NCBI RefSeq assembly: GCF_001547895.1
Contig: NZ_AP014627.1
Location: forward strand, 437,501-501,500
Length of the DNA stretch: 64,000 bases
DNA from: Pseudomonas sp. Os17
Lineage (GTDB): Bacteria > Pseudomonadota > Gammaproteobacteria > Pseudomonadales > Pseudomonadaceae
Direction: 5' to 3'
Shown: in pieces, positions 20,995-29,890 of the stretch
Numbering within the stretch: the stretch's first letter is position 1
How the letters are laid out: the number at the start of each line of letters is the position of its first letter
Translations under genes and position numbers: made by a program
The notes under the pieces: model-generated
The model's database searches: none
What the model was told of the DNA's origin: nothing
Seen by the model: only the letters and a program-made list of their open reading frames with translations

Positions 20995-21822
20995 ATGGCT
21001 GGTAAAAAGAATACTGAAAAAGAAGGCAGCTCGTGGATCGGGAAAGTCGAAGAGTACTCCCGTAAAATTTGGCTTGCTGGTTTAGGCGTGTACTCGAAAA
21101 TCGATTCTGACGGCAGCAAGCTTTTCGAGACATTGGTCAAAGATGGTGAGAAAGCCGAGAAACTGACCAAGAGTGTAGTCGGCAAGAAAGTTGATGCCGC
21201 CAAAGACTCCGCCAGTTCGGCCAAGTCGCGCATCAGCGACGTCAAGGACCGCGCCCTGGGCAAGTGGGACGAACTGGAAGGCGCTTTCGACAAGCGTTTG
21301 AACAGTGCCATCTCGCGCCTGGGCGTACCGAGCCGCAATGAGGTGAAAGCGCTGCATGACAAGGTCGATACCCTGACCAAGCAGATTGAAAAACTCACAG
21401 GTGCCAAGGTTGCGCCGGTTGCGGCCAAAACCGCCGCTGCCAAGCCTGCGGCTAAACCTGCAGCCAAGCCTCTGGCCAAACCGGCGGCCAAAGCTGCAGC
21501 TAAACCCGCCGCCAAGCCCGCCGCGAAAACCGCTGCCGCCAAGCCGGCTGCCAAACCCGCTGCCAAGCCGGTTGCAGCAAAACCTGCGGCCAAGCCCGCC
21601 GCCAAGCCAGCGGTGAAAGCCGCCGCCAAACCCGCGGCCAAGCCGGCGGTGGCGAAAAAGCCTGCCGCCAAGAAGCCTGCCGCCAAGCCCGCGGTAGCGG
21701 CCAAGCCTGCAGCGCCAGCGCCGACGGCTTCGGCCAGTTCGGCAAACTCCGCCGCAGCCCCCAGCCCGGCGGTAGCGCCAACTGCTGCGCCAGCTCCAGC
21801 GACGCCAAGCAGCCAGTCCTGA
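20995..21822 (+). CDS. phaF: Phasin PhaF with histone-H1-like tail
   Basis: Granule-associated protein of 275 residues. Residues 1-140 form the phasin domain (EEYSRKIWLAGLGVYSKID...). A leucine-zipper-like segment follows (VKALHDKVDTLTKQIEKLTG). The rest is a long AAKPAAKP-type repeat tail ending in a Pro/Ala/Ser stretch. In P. putida this tail binds DNA non-specifically and helps segregate granules. The start is ATG 20995 behind AAGGAG. The tail repeats are low complexity, so their exact count may vary between strains. A strong terminator follows. Confidence 0.95.
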   Translation: MAGKKNTEKEGSSWIGKVEEYSRKIWLAGLGVYSKIDSDGSKLFETLVKDGEKAEKLTKSVVGKKVDAAKDSASSAKSRISDVKDRALGKWDELEGAFDKRLNSAISRLGVPSRNEVKALHDKVDTLTKQIEKLTGAKVAPVAAKTAAAKPAAKPAAKPLAKPAAKAAAKPAAKPAAKTAAAKPAAKPAAKPVAAKPAAKPAAKPAVKAAAKPAAKPAVAKKPAAKKPAAKPAVAAKPAAPAPTASASSANSAAAPSPAVAPTAAPAPATPSSQS

Positions 21823-21839
21823 TTGCATCGGGCTCAAAG

Positions 21840-21870
21840 AACGCCCGGTCTGTAAAGGCCGGGCGTTTTT
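21840..21870 (+). terminator. Rho-independent terminator after phaF
   Basis: AACGCCCGG ... CCGGGCGTT stem with a 10-nt loop, followed by TTTTTT. It lies between converging phaF and phaD. Confidence 0.88.
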
Positions 21871-21903
21871 TATTGGGCCGCGTTCGGTACTCGCCAGGCC
21901 CGC

Positions 21904-22524
21904 CTATTCCTGTTCTTCCAGGTAGCGCAACGCCATCTGCTCGGTGGCCAGCTTCGCCGGCGGCAACAGGTGCGGTGCCACCAGCATCATGATCTGGTAG
22001 ACCACCAGGCGCACTTCCCCCTCGCGATCAAGGATCCGCTGGTAATCCAGGGAGAACAGCAGGGTCAGGGTGATCTGCTCCACCAGTTGGCCCAAGGCCT
22101 GGGTCCCGCTGACCAGCTGTCCACGGGTCTTGAGTCGGGCCAGCAGCGAGGCCAGGGTCCGCTTGAGGGCGTTGAGCAGGTTGCGAATGCCCTTGGCCAG
22201 TTTCGGCAAGCGTCCCGCCAGGTTGGACAGATCCTGGAACAGGAAGCGGTAGTGGGCCAGGCGTTCGACAATCAGGTGCAGGAACAGCCAGTAGTCCTCC
22301 GGTGCCAGCCGGGCATCGGACGGTGGATCCAGCAGCGGTGTCAGCTCGTTCTGGAAACGTTCGAACAGGCCGAGCACCAGGGGCTCCTTGCCATGGAAGT
22401 GGTAGTAGAGGTTGCCGGGGCTGATGCCCATCTCATTGGCCACCTCCATGGTGGAGACATTGGGCTCGCCCTTCTGGTTGAACAGTTGCAGGGCACATTC
22501 GAGTATCCGGTCGCGGGTCTTCAT
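21904..22524 (-). CDS. phaD: TetR-like regulator PhaD
   Basis: TetR-family DNA-binding protein of 206 residues. The N-terminal helix-turn-helix is in MKTRDRILECALQLFNQKGEPNVSTMEVANEMGISPGNLYYHF; the rest is the ligand-binding helical domain. In P. putida PhaD activates phaC1 and phaI in response to a fatty-acid metabolite. The start at 22524 gives the standard family length; an upstream in-frame start would overlap the end of phaC2 (22589-24271) without resembling the family. It is the last gene of phaC1ZC2D. Confidence 0.93.
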   Translation of the reverse strand: MKTRDRILECALQLFNQKGEPNVSTMEVANEMGISPGNLYYHFHGKEPLVLGLFERFQNELTPLLDPPSDARLAPEDYWLFLHLIVERLAHYRFLFQDLSNLAGRLPKLAKGIRNLLNALKRTLASLLARLKTRGQLVSGTQALGQLVEQITLTLLFSLDYQRILDREGEVRLVVYQIMMLVAPHLLPPAKLATEQMALRYLEEQE

Positions 22525-22588
22525 CCTGACTTCTTGTCGGTCCATTGGCGGGCACGACTCCAGCATGGAGTCGTGGAGCAAAGTGTTT

Positions 22589-24271
22589 TCAGCGCACGCG
22601 CACGTAGGTGCCCGGAGCATCCTCCATGGGTGGATAGTTCTGATTGCCGAGGGTGGTCAGGGTTTCCCGCTGCGCTCCTGAGCGCTCCTGGACCCAGCTC
22701 AGCCACTGGCCCCACCAACTGCCGTCGACATGCTTGGCGTCGTAATACCAGGCTCGCGGATCGCTGCTGAGCTTGTGGTTTTCCACGTAGTTGGCCTTGG
22801 GGTTGCTCGGCGGATTGAGAATGCTCTGCACATGCCCGCTGTTGGACAGCACGAAGCGCCGCTCTCCGCCCAGCAGCAGGGTCGAGCGATACACCGCATC
22901 CCAGGGGGTGATGTGATCGTTGATGCCGGCCACGCTGAAGCTGTCCACCGTGACCTTCTGCAGATCGATCGGGGTGCCGCAGACTTCGAGTCCGCCTTCG
23001 TGGCTCAGCGGGTTGTGCTTGAAAAAGTCCAGCAGGTCGCCGTGCAAGGCGGCGGGCAGGCGGGTGCTGTCGTTGTTCCAGTAGAGAATGTCGAAGACTG
23101 GCGGCTCCTTGCCCAGCAGGTAGTTGTTGACCCAGTAGTTCCAGATCAGGTCGTTGGGACGCATCCAGGCAAACACCTTGGCCATGTCGCGGCCATCGAG
23201 CACCCCTTGCTGGTAGGAGCGACGCTTGGCCGCTTCCAGGGTTTTCTCATCGGCAAACAAGGTGGCCGGGCTGTCCAGCTGGCTGTCCAGCAGACTCACC
23301 AGGTAAGTGGCGCTGGCCACCCGGCGCAGCTGGCGCTTGGCCTGCAGGTGACCTTGCAGGGCGGCGATGGTCAGGCCGCCGGCGCAGGCACCTACCAGGT
23401 TGACTTCCCGACTGCCGGTGATGGCCCGGGCGACATTCAGTGCCTCTTCGGTAGCCTCTACGTAGCTCGACAGGCCCCACTCGCGATGGCGCACGTCCGG
23501 GTTGCGCCAGCTGATCATGAATACCTGCAGGCCGTTCTTCAGGGCGTACTGGACGAAGCTGTTGTGCGGGCTGAGGTCGAAGATGTAGTACTTGTTGATT
23601 TGCGGCGGCACGATCAGCAACGGCTTGGCGTACTGTTTTTCGCTCATGGGGCTGTACTGGATCAGTTCCAGCAGCTCGTTGCGAAACACCACCGAGCCTG
23701 GGGTCACGGCCAGGTTCTTGCCGATCTCGAAGGCGTGCTTGGTCACCTGGCTGGGCAGTCCGTTGTTGTGCAACAGGTCGTCCAGCAGGTTGCTGATGCC
23801 GCGCACCACGCTGTTGCCGCCGGTGTTGAAGATTTCCTTGAGGGCCAGGGGATTGAGCAGGGTGTTGGAGGGCGACACCGCGTCGTTGAGCAGGGAGAAG
23901 GCGAAGTGCGCCCGGGCCCGATCGTCCTCGTTCATGCCGCTGTCGTCGATCCAGTGCCGAACCTGCTTCTGCCAGCTGAGGTAGGCCTGCAAGCCTCGTT
24001 TGTAAAAGGGATTGAGGGTCCAGGCCGGGTCGGCGAAGCGGTTGTCCTTGGGGTTGGGTTTATGCAGGGTTTCCCCCAGCAGCACACGTCCCAGCTGGCC
24101 ACCCAGGGCCAGGGTGTGGCGGGCGCTGTGCAACGGGTTGCGCAAACTGTGGGCCGCAATGCTGCGCAGTGTCGAGAGCAGATCCCGGCCGCGCAGACCG
24201 GTGATCGCGCTCTGTGCGTTGATGTAGGCCGCAGGGGCCGGAAGCGAACCCTGTGCAGGCTTGTCTTGCAT
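22589..24271 (-). CDS. phaC2: Class II poly(3-hydroxyalkanoate) synthase 2
   Basis: Polymerises medium-chain-length (R)-3-hydroxyacyl-CoA into PHA on granules. The 560-residue protein has the lipase-like box GACAGG with nucleophile Cys296. The other triad residues appear as Asp452 (GINDHITPW) and His480 (SNSGHVQS). It is clearly paralogous to phaC1 along its whole length (same DPAW..NP..KR, PPQINK, WNYWVNNYLLG motifs). It lies 108 bp after phaZ and 64 bp before phaD on the same strand. Confidence 0.96.
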   Translation of the reverse strand: MQDKPAQGSLPAPAAYINAQSAITGLRGRDLLSTLRSIAAHSLRNPLHSARHTLALGGQLGRVLLGETLHKPNPKDNRFADPAWTLNPFYKRGLQAYLSWQKQVRHWIDDSGMNEDDRARAHFAFSLLNDAVSPSNTLLNPLALKEIFNTGGNSVVRGISNLLDDLLHNNGLPSQVTKHAFEIGKNLAVTPGSVVFRNELLELIQYSPMSEKQYAKPLLIVPPQINKYYIFDLSPHNSFVQYALKNGLQVFMISWRNPDVRHREWGLSSYVEATEEALNVARAITGSREVNLVGACAGGLTIAALQGHLQAKRQLRRVASATYLVSLLDSQLDSPATLFADEKTLEAAKRRSYQQGVLDGRDMAKVFAWMRPNDLIWNYWVNNYLLGKEPPVFDILYWNNDSTRLPAALHGDLLDFFKHNPLSHEGGLEVCGTPIDLQKVTVDSFSVAGINDHITPWDAVYRSTLLLGGERRFVLSNSGHVQSILNPPSNPKANYVENHKLSSDPRAWYYDAKHVDGSWWGQWLSWVQERSGAQRETLTTLGNQNYPPMEDAPGTYVRVR

Positions 24272-24379
24272 GAGTCAACACTCCTTCGTCAAACCACTAA
24301 CAAGCAGACCAATCCAAGACAGACAACATAGTCGCTCCTGGCCTTTCTTGCGCGCGACGATCCTGTCGGCAGCGTTGTT

Positions 24380-25240
24380 TTATTTCGTTGGGTGCGATGG
24401 CAGTGGATGCGGGTGCATCACGGCGCGTTGTCGCTCTTCCTGGAGGAATTTCATGATGATCGGGGCGACGGCCTCGGCCCGGGTGATCAGGAACAGGTGA
24501 CCGTCGTCGATGATGTGCAGCTGCGCGTTGGGAATCCGCCAGGCCAGCATGCGCATGTTGATCAGGGGGATCAGCGGGTCATCGTCGCCGGCCAGCACCA
24601 GGGTCGGCTGGTGGATCTTGTGCAGCCAGTGGATGCTGGTCCAGCCCACTCCGGCGAACAGTTGCCAGTAGTAGCCCAGCTTGCCGGCCGAGCGGACCTT
24701 GGCTGCGTGTTCGGCGGCCAGGTTCGGATCGCGCCGGAAGGCACCGCCATAGATCAGCGGCGCGATGCGCATCACATGGGAAGGCTGCACGTAGCGCCGT
24801 GGACTGGCCATCATCCACAGCACCTTGGGCTTGCCGGGGACCATGAAGGCGCCGGCGGCGGTGGCCGCCAGTACCAGTTTCTTGCAGCGTTCGGGGTAGT
24901 CGTAGGCGAACTGCTGGGCCAGGGCTCCGCCCCAGGACACGCCCACGGCGTTGACCTGGCCGTAGTCCAGGTAATCGAGCATGCGGGCGGTCAGCTTGGC
25001 CAGGCCGGGAAAACGATAAGGCCGGCTTGGGGTCGAGGAGCCGCCCACGCCGGGGACGTCGAAGGCAATGACCTCCAGGTCCGGATCCAGGGCCTGGACA
25101 AAGGGAAAGACCAGCTCCAGGTTGGCGCCGATTCCGTTGAAGATCAGCAGCGGCGTCAAGTGCGGCTTGCCGGGGCGTACCGCCGTGCGGATGGTCTGTC
25201 CATCCAGATCAACGGTGCGAAAGATGAAAGAGTGTGGCAT
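24380..25240 (-). CDS. phaZ: Intracellular PHA depolymerase
   Basis: Alpha/beta-hydrolase that mobilises stored mcl-PHA. The 286-residue product starts MPHSFIFRTVDLDGQTIRTA. The lipase box GVSWGG places the catalytic serine at residue 102; a late DDDPL aspartate and DDGHLFL histidine complete the triad. The ATG at 25240 gives the expected family length; upstream in-frame codons read into the phaC1-phaZ gap. It sits between the two synthases, as in all class II pha loci, so synthesis and breakdown are co-encoded. Confidence 0.95.
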   Translation of the reverse strand: MPHSFIFRTVDLDGQTIRTAVRPGKPHLTPLLIFNGIGANLELVFPFVQALDPDLEVIAFDVPGVGGSSTPSRPYRFPGLAKLTARMLDYLDYGQVNAVGVSWGGALAQQFAYDYPERCKKLVLAATAAGAFMVPGKPKVLWMMASPRRYVQPSHVMRIAPLIYGGAFRRDPNLAAEHAAKVRSAGKLGYYWQLFAGVGWTSIHWLHKIHQPTLVLAGDDDPLIPLINMRMLAWRIPNAQLHIIDDGHLFLITRAEAVAPIIMKFLQEERQRAVMHPHPLPSHPTK

Positions 25241-25332
25241 GCCGTAGCCCTGTGAATTGAACCATGGGCAACGCCGTCCTGGGCGTCGTCCGGATTTTCC
25301 GAGGCCGGGCCTCGTACCAAGCATAGGGCGTG

Positions 25333-25352
25333 GCGACGCCTCCTGGCGTCGC
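25333..25352. other. Perfect hairpin between phaC1 and phaZ
   Basis: GCGACGCC-tcct-GGCGTCGC, an 8-bp GC-rich stem with a 4-nt loop, lies 18 bp after the phaC1 stop. There is no U-run on the minus strand, so it is more likely an mRNA stability or attenuating element than a complete terminator. Confidence 0.6.
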
Positions 25353-25370
25353 ATCGTTCAATGCCCGGAC

Positions 25371-27050
25371 TCAGCGCTCGTGGACGTAGGTCCCTGGTGC
25401 GGCCTCGGCGGCGGCGTACTTTTTGTTGCCCAGCGTGCTGGGGGCCGCTTTCAGCTCGCCGGAACGCTCCGCCTGCCAGGCTTGCCAGTGCAGCCACCAG
25501 GAATCGGTGTGCTTGATCGAGTTTTCCTGCCATTGATCGGGGCAGACGGGGATCTCGGTGCTGGTCATGTAGCGCGCCTTGGGATTGCCCGGCGGATTCA
25601 GGATGCTCTGGATATGCCCGCTGCTGGACAGCACGAACTCCACGTTGCCGCCAAACAGTTGCGCCGACTTGTAGCAGGACTTCCACGGGGTGATGTGATC
25701 GTTGGTGCCGGCCAGGGAAAAGATATCGGCGGTCACCTGTTTCAGGTCGATGGGTGTGCCGCACACTTCCAGTGCATTGGGGCGCACCAGGGGATTGTTT
25801 TTGAACATCTCGATCAGGTCGCCATGGAACGCTGCGGGCAGGCGGGTGGTGTCGTTGTTCCAGAACAGGATGTCGAACACCGGTGGTTCGTTGCCCAGCA
25901 GGTAGTTGTTGACCCAGTAGTTCCAGATCAGGTCGTTGGGGCGCATCCAGGCAAACACCTTGGCCATGTCGCGACCTTCGAGCACACCGGCCTGGTAGGA
26001 ATGGCGCTTGGCCGCTTCCAGGGTCTGCTCGTCGACAAACAGCGCCACCTGGGTATCCAGGGTGGTGTCGAGGACGCTGACCAGCAGGGTCAGGGCATTG
26101 ACCTTCTTTTCTCCGAGCGCGGCGTAGTGGCCCAGCAGCGCGGTACAGGTGATACCGCCGGAGCAGGCCCCGAGCATGTTCACATCCTTGCTGCCGGTGA
26201 TGGCGGTGACCACGTCGACCGCCTCCTTCAGGGCCTCGATGTAGGTCGACAGGCCCCATCCCCTGTGTGCCTTGGTGGGGTTGCGCCAGCTGACAATGAA
26301 GGTCTGCACGTTGTTGCGCAGGCAGAAGCGCGCCAGGCTCTTGTCCGGGCTGAGGTCGAAGACGTAGAACTTGTTGATCTGGGGCGGCACCACCAGCAGC
26401 GGCCGCTCATACACCTGTTCGGTGATCGGCCGGTACTGGATCAGCTCCAGCACATCGTTGCGGAACACCACCGAACCTTCGCTGGTGCCGAGGTTCTTGC
26501 CTACTTCAAAGGCGTCCATGTTGACCTGGCTGGGCATGCCGCCGTTCTGCACCAGGTCCTTGGCCAGATGGGACAGGCCGTCCAGCAGGCTCTTGCCGCC
26601 GGTTTCGAAGAAGCGCTTGACCGCGGCGGGGTTGGCCATGCTGTTGGTCGGGGCCATGGCTTCGGTCATCAGGTTGATCACGAAGTGGCCGCGGCTGATG
26701 TCCTGATCGGACAGGTTGCTGTCGCCGATCCACTCGTGGAGCTCCTTGCGCCACGCCAGGTAGGTTTGCAGATAGCGTTTGTACAGCGGGTTCTGGCTCC
26801 AGGCCGGATCGTTGAAGCGACGGTCGTCGCTCTCCGGTTGCAGGGTCGATTTGCCGAATATCACGTTCTTCAGCTCAAGGCCGAAATGGGCGACATGCTT
26901 GACGCTGTGGATGGGTTGTTTAATGGCCTGGGTGAGCACCATTCGAGCAGAGGTAAGCAGATCCTTTCTACGCAAGCCGATGACCGGATTGAGCCCCAGT
27001 GTGTTTTCCGAGGCTTGGCGTTTCAGGTCATCGATATTCTTGTTACTCAT
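25371..27050 (-). CDS. phaC1: Class II poly(3-hydroxyalkanoate) synthase 1
   Basis: Main medium-chain-length PHA synthase, 559 residues. The nucleophile box GACSGG gives Cys296, with Asp451 in GTNDHITPW and His479 in SSSGHIQS, exactly the numbering known for Pseudomonas PhaC1. It leads the minus-strand phaC1-phaZ-phaC2-phaD cluster. Its upstream region carries a -24/-12-like element and a palindrome (listed separately), suggesting regulated expression. Confidence 0.97.
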   Translation of the reverse strand: MSNKNIDDLKRQASENTLGLNPVIGLRRKDLLTSARMVLTQAIKQPIHSVKHVAHFGLELKNVIFGKSTLQPESDDRRFNDPAWSQNPLYKRYLQTYLAWRKELHEWIGDSNLSDQDISRGHFVINLMTEAMAPTNSMANPAAVKRFFETGGKSLLDGLSHLAKDLVQNGGMPSQVNMDAFEVGKNLGTSEGSVVFRNDVLELIQYRPITEQVYERPLLVVPPQINKFYVFDLSPDKSLARFCLRNNVQTFIVSWRNPTKAHRGWGLSTYIEALKEAVDVVTAITGSKDVNMLGACSGGITCTALLGHYAALGEKKVNALTLLVSVLDTTLDTQVALFVDEQTLEAAKRHSYQAGVLEGRDMAKVFAWMRPNDLIWNYWVNNYLLGNEPPVFDILFWNNDTTRLPAAFHGDLIEMFKNNPLVRPNALEVCGTPIDLKQVTADIFSLAGTNDHITPWKSCYKSAQLFGGNVEFVLSSSGHIQSILNPPGNPKARYMTSTEIPVCPDQWQENSIKHTDSWWLHWQAWQAERSGELKAAPSTLGNKKYAAAEAAPGTYVHER

Positions 27051-27164
27051 CTACGACGCTCCATTGTCCTGAGACGAGTACCGGACCTGCTGTGCAGTCA
27101 CACAGCACGATGCCAGGTACTACTGCTCGGGTGACCGTTGATTGCGTACCGCTGCTTTAAAAGT

Positions 27165-27178
27165 GCAGAGAACTCTGC
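27165..27178. promoter_or_regulatory. Palindrome overlapping the phaC1 promoter candidate
   Basis: GCAGAG-aa-CTCTGC, a perfect 14-bp palindrome about 115 bp upstream of phaC1. It overlaps the -12 side of the candidate -24/-12 element. It is a plausible repressor or activator site; the binding protein is unknown. Confidence 0.5.
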
Positions 27179-27191
27179 AGGGAACTTGCCA
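27176..27191 (-). promoter_or_regulatory. Candidate sigma-54 (-24/-12) promoter of phaC1
   Basis: Read on the minus strand: TGGCAAGTTCCCTGCA, which fits TGGCAC-N5-TTGC with correct GG-to-GC spacing and two mismatches. A sigma-54-like sequence upstream of phaC1 has been proposed in P. aeruginosa. The rest of the 27051-27308 gap has no gene. Confidence 0.45.
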
Positions 27192-27308
27192 GTTCCATTG
27201 GTTACCCGAGTTTAATTTTTTTCGCAAGCAGGCCATTCATTGGCCATACAGCCCAGCATTCAAACAGATGGAATTAGAAAATGCCCTCTAAACAGCCGGA
27301 GGCTCGGA

Positions 27309-27686
27309 CTAGAGCATCAGCTTGATTATCGACTCATTCGGATCGCGGGATTTTCCGGCGGCTTTGAGCTCTGCCAGATAATCGCTCCACAGTTCGTCCT
27401 GACGCAGAGCCAACTGATACAGGTAGTCCCAGGTGAACAGTCCACTGTCATGGCCGTCGTCGAAGGTCAATTTCAGTGCGTACTGGCCAGCCGGTTCAAC
27501 CTTGCTCAGGCCCACGCCGAGCTTGCCGAACTGCAGGATGGGTTTGCCGTGGCCCTGGACCTCGGCGGAGGGGGAGTGCACCCGCAGGAACTCTGCAGGC
27601 AAGTGATAGACCTCGTCCGGCCCGTAGGTCAGGGTCAGGGTTTTCGAGGCTTTGTGCAGGTTGATGCCAGAGGGGAGTTTAGTCAT
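27309..27686 (-). CDS. DUF971 (gamma-butyrobetaine-hydroxylase-like N-terminal domain) protein
   Basis: Small cytoplasmic protein of 125 residues. It carries the DUF971 pattern: LHKASKTLTLTYGPDEVYHLPAEFLRVHSPSAE early, then GLSKVEPAGQYALKLTFDDGHDSGLFTWDYLYQL. In larger proteins this domain precedes a 2-oxoglutarate oxygenase; stand-alone versions are linked to iron-sulfur or zinc handling, but no role is proven. No cysteine cluster is visible. It lies downstream of hslU on the same strand and may be read through from hslVU across a palindromic repeat. Confidence 0.82.
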   Translation of the reverse strand: MTKLPSGINLHKASKTLTLTYGPDEVYHLPAEFLRVHSPSAEVQGHGKPILQFGKLGVGLSKVEPAGQYALKLTFDDGHDSGLFTWDYLYQLALRQDELWSDYLAELKAAGKSRDPNESIIKLML

Positions 27687-27689
27687 GAG

Positions 27690-27771
27690 GGCAGCTTAAA
27701 GCTGCAAGCTACAAGCTACAAGATGACCGCGATCAACTTGCAGCTTGAGGCTTAAAGCTTGTCGCTTAGAG
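27690..27771. repeat. CTGCAAG/CTTGCAG palindromic repeat between hslU and the DUF971 gene
   Basis: Left arm has AGCTGCAAGCTACAAGCTACAAG; right arm has ACTTGCAGCTTGAGGCTTAAAGCTTG, separated by a spacer ending GATCA. The same type of element recurs at 37622-37706 and 52733-52836. Confidence 0.7.
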
Positions 27772-29103
27772 GATATAGCGGGACAGATCTTCGTTCTGCG
27801 CCAATTCGCCCAGGTGGCTGTTGACGTAGGCCGCGTCGATGCGGATCGGCTCTTCGCTGTGGGCGCTGGCCAGGTCGCCGGCGCTGAACGACACCTCTTC
27901 CAGCAGGCGCTCGAGCAGGGTGTGCAGGCGACGGGCACCGATGTTCTCGGTCTTCTCGTTGACCTGCCAGGCAATCTCCGCCAGGCGCTTGATGCCTTCA
28001 GGCAGGAACTCGATGTTCAGGCCTTCGGTCTTGAGCAGCTCACGGTATTGCTCGGTCAGCGAAGCGTGAGGCTCGCTGAGGATGCGCTCGAAATCTTCCG
28101 GCGACAGGGCCTTGAGTTCGACGCGGATCGGCAGGCGCCCTTGCAGCTCCGGAACCAGGTCGCTGGGCTTGCTCAGGTGGAAGGCACCGGAAGCGATGAA
28201 CAGGATGTGGTCGGTCTTGACCATGCCCAGCTTGGTGTTGACGGTGCAGCCTTCGATCAGGGGCAGCAGGTCGCGCTGCACGCCTTCGCGGGACACATCG
28301 ACGCCGCCGGAGTTGCCGCGCTTGGCCACTTTGTCGATTTCGTCGATGAACACGATGCCGTGTTGCTCGACCGCTTCCAGGGCCTTGGTCTTCAACTCTT
28401 CGTCGTTGACCAGGCGGCTGGCCTCTTCATCCCGTACCAGCTTCAGCGCTTCCTTGACCTTGAGCTTGCGGCTCTTGCGCTTGCCCTTGCCCATGTTGGC
28501 GAACAGGTTCTGCAGCTGGTTGGTCATTTCTTCCATGCCCGGTGGCGCGGAGATGTCGACGCCGGTGACTTCCGCCACTTCGATCTCGATCTCCTTGTCG
28601 TCCAGCTGGCCTTCGCGCAGGCGCTTGCGGAACAGCTGGCGGGTGTTGGAGTCCTGGGCTGGCGCTTCATCGCTGCTGAAGCCCATGCGGGCCGGTGGCA
28701 GCAGGGCGTCGAGGATGCGTTCTTCGGCGGCGTCTTCGGCGCGGTGGCGAACCCGGATCATTTCCTGTTCGCGGAACATCTTGATCGCCGCATCGGCCAG
28801 GTCACGAATGATCGATTCGACGTCGCGACCGACATAACCGACTTCGGTGAACTTGGTGGCTTCGACCTTGATGAACGGTGCATTGGCCAGCTTGGCCAGG
28901 CGGCGGGCGATTTCGGTCTTGCCGACACCGGTGGGGCCGATCATCAGGATGTTCTTGGGCGTCACTTCAACGCGCAGTTCGGCCGGCAGTTGCATCCGGC
29001 GCCAGCGGTTGCGCAGGGCGATAGCGACGGCGCGCTTGGCATCGTCCTGGCCGATGATGTGGCGGTTGAGTTCGTGGACGATTTCGCGGGGTGTCATGGA
29101 CAT
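27766..29103 (-). CDS. hslU: ATP-dependent protease ATPase subunit HslU
   Basis: AAA+ unfoldase that feeds substrates to the HslV peptidase in the cytoplasm. 445 residues, starting [26 protein letters not shown]. Walker A GPTGVGKT spans residues 56-63; Walker B is GIVFIDEID; the C terminus ends EDLSRYIL, the tail that docks into HslV. The middle I-domain (about residues 110-240) is intact. It lies 57 bp after hslV. Heat-shock control is expected, but no sigma-32 site was located. Confidence 0.96.
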   Translation of the reverse strand: MSMTPREIVHELNRHIIGQDDAKRAVAIALRNRWRRMQLPAELRVEVTPKNILMIGPTGVGKTEIARRLAKLANAPFIKVEATKFTEVGYVGRDVESIIRDLADAAIKMFREQEMIRVRHRAEDAAEERILDALLPPARMGFSSDEAPAQDSNTRQLFRKRLREGQLDDKEIEIEVAEVTGVDISAPPGMEEMTNQLQNLFANMGKGKRKSRKLKVKEALKLVRDEEASRLVNDEELKTKALEAVEQHGIVFIDEIDKVAKRGNSGGVDVSREGVQRDLLPLIEGCTVNTKLGMVKTDHILFIASGAFHLSKPSDLVPELQGRLPIRVELKALSPEDFERILSEPHASLTEQYRELLKTEGLNIEFLPEGIKRLAEIAWQVNEKTENIGARRLHTLLERLLEEVSFSAGDLASAHSEEPIRIDAAYVNSHLGELAQNEDLSRYIL

Positions 29104-29160
29104 AGTAATTGGCGGTCCTCAAGCAAGAATGAATGCCGTGGCGCGAGCGCCGCAACAGGC

Positions 29161-29691
29161 TTATTCCGCGAGATCCTGCTCCTCGATGGTTTGAGTGTGG
29201 TTGGTGAATACGCAGATGTCGCCGGCGATGCCCAGGGCCGTCTCGACGATTTCGCGAGCCGACAGGTCGGTCTTTTTCAGCAGGGCGCTGGCTGCGGCCT
29301 GGGCGTAGGCGCCACCGGAGCCCATGGCGATCAGGCCGTCCTCCGGCTCCACCACGTCACCGTTGCCGGTGATGATCAGGGAGGCGTCCTTGTTGGCCAC
29401 GGCCAGCATGGCTTCCAGGCGGCTCAGGGAGCGATCGGTACGCCATTCCTTGGCCAGCTCGACAGCGGCGCGCACCAGATGGCCCTGGTGTTTCTCCAGT
29501 TGGCCTTCAAAGCGCTCGAACAGGGTGAAGGCGTCGGCGGTGGCCCCGGCAAAGCCGGCGATGACCTGGCCGTGGTACAGCCGGCGGACTTTTTTCGCGT
29601 TGCCTTTCATCACGGTGTTGCCGAGAGAAACCTGGCCGTCGCCGCCCATGACGACTTTGCCGTGGCGGCGGACTGAAACGATGGTGGTCAA
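29161..29691 (-). CDS. hslV: ATP-dependent protease peptidase subunit HslV
   Basis: Proteasome-like Ntn peptidase, 176 residues. I choose the TTG codon at 29691: it encodes [12 protein letters not shown], so removal of the initiator methionine exposes Thr1, the required N-terminal nucleophile. A GTG at 29706 is also in frame but would add five residues (ETPPL) before the catalytic threonine; the GTGGAG sequence there is better read as the ribosome-binding site for the TTG. Further motifs are [26 protein letters not shown] and the metal-site region [12 protein letters not shown]. Confidence 0.94.
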   Translation of the reverse strand: MTTIVSVRRHGKVVMGGDGQVSLGNTVMKGNAKKVRRLYHGQVIAGFAGATADAFTLFERFEGQLEKHQGHLVRAAVELAKEWRTDRSLSRLEAMLAVANKDASLIITGNGDVVEPEDGLIAMGSGGAYAQAAASALLKKTDLSAREIVETALGIAGDICVFTNHTQTIEEQDLAE

Positions 29692-29796
29692 GGGGGGAGT
29701 CTCCACACAGCGGGGCGAAAGTGCCCTGATGGAAACTCATATGGGGGTGGCTGGGAGTTTTTCAACCGGAGGCTGTAGCGGGGGACCAGCGGTCTT

Positions 29797-29869
29797 TGTT
29801 GCAAGCTGCAAGCGCTTCGCGGGCAAGCCCGCTCCTACGAGGCGTCGTGTAGGAGTGGGCTGGGCCGCG
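29797..29869. repeat. REP pair with a CTGCAAG fragment upstream of hslV
   Basis: GTTGCAAGCTGCAAGCG is followed by arms CGCGGGCAAGCCCGCTCCTACGA and GTGTAGGAGTGGGCTGGGCCGCG. It lies between the SPOR-protein gene and hslV on the minus strand. Confidence 0.7.
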
Positions 29870-29890
29870 ATCAATCGCGTAGCGGTCGGC

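Noticed and set aside
21082..21837. Minus-strand open frame antisense to phaF, rich in Gly/Arg
   Set aside because: It is the complement of the AAKPAAKP repeat tail and has no independent start signal.
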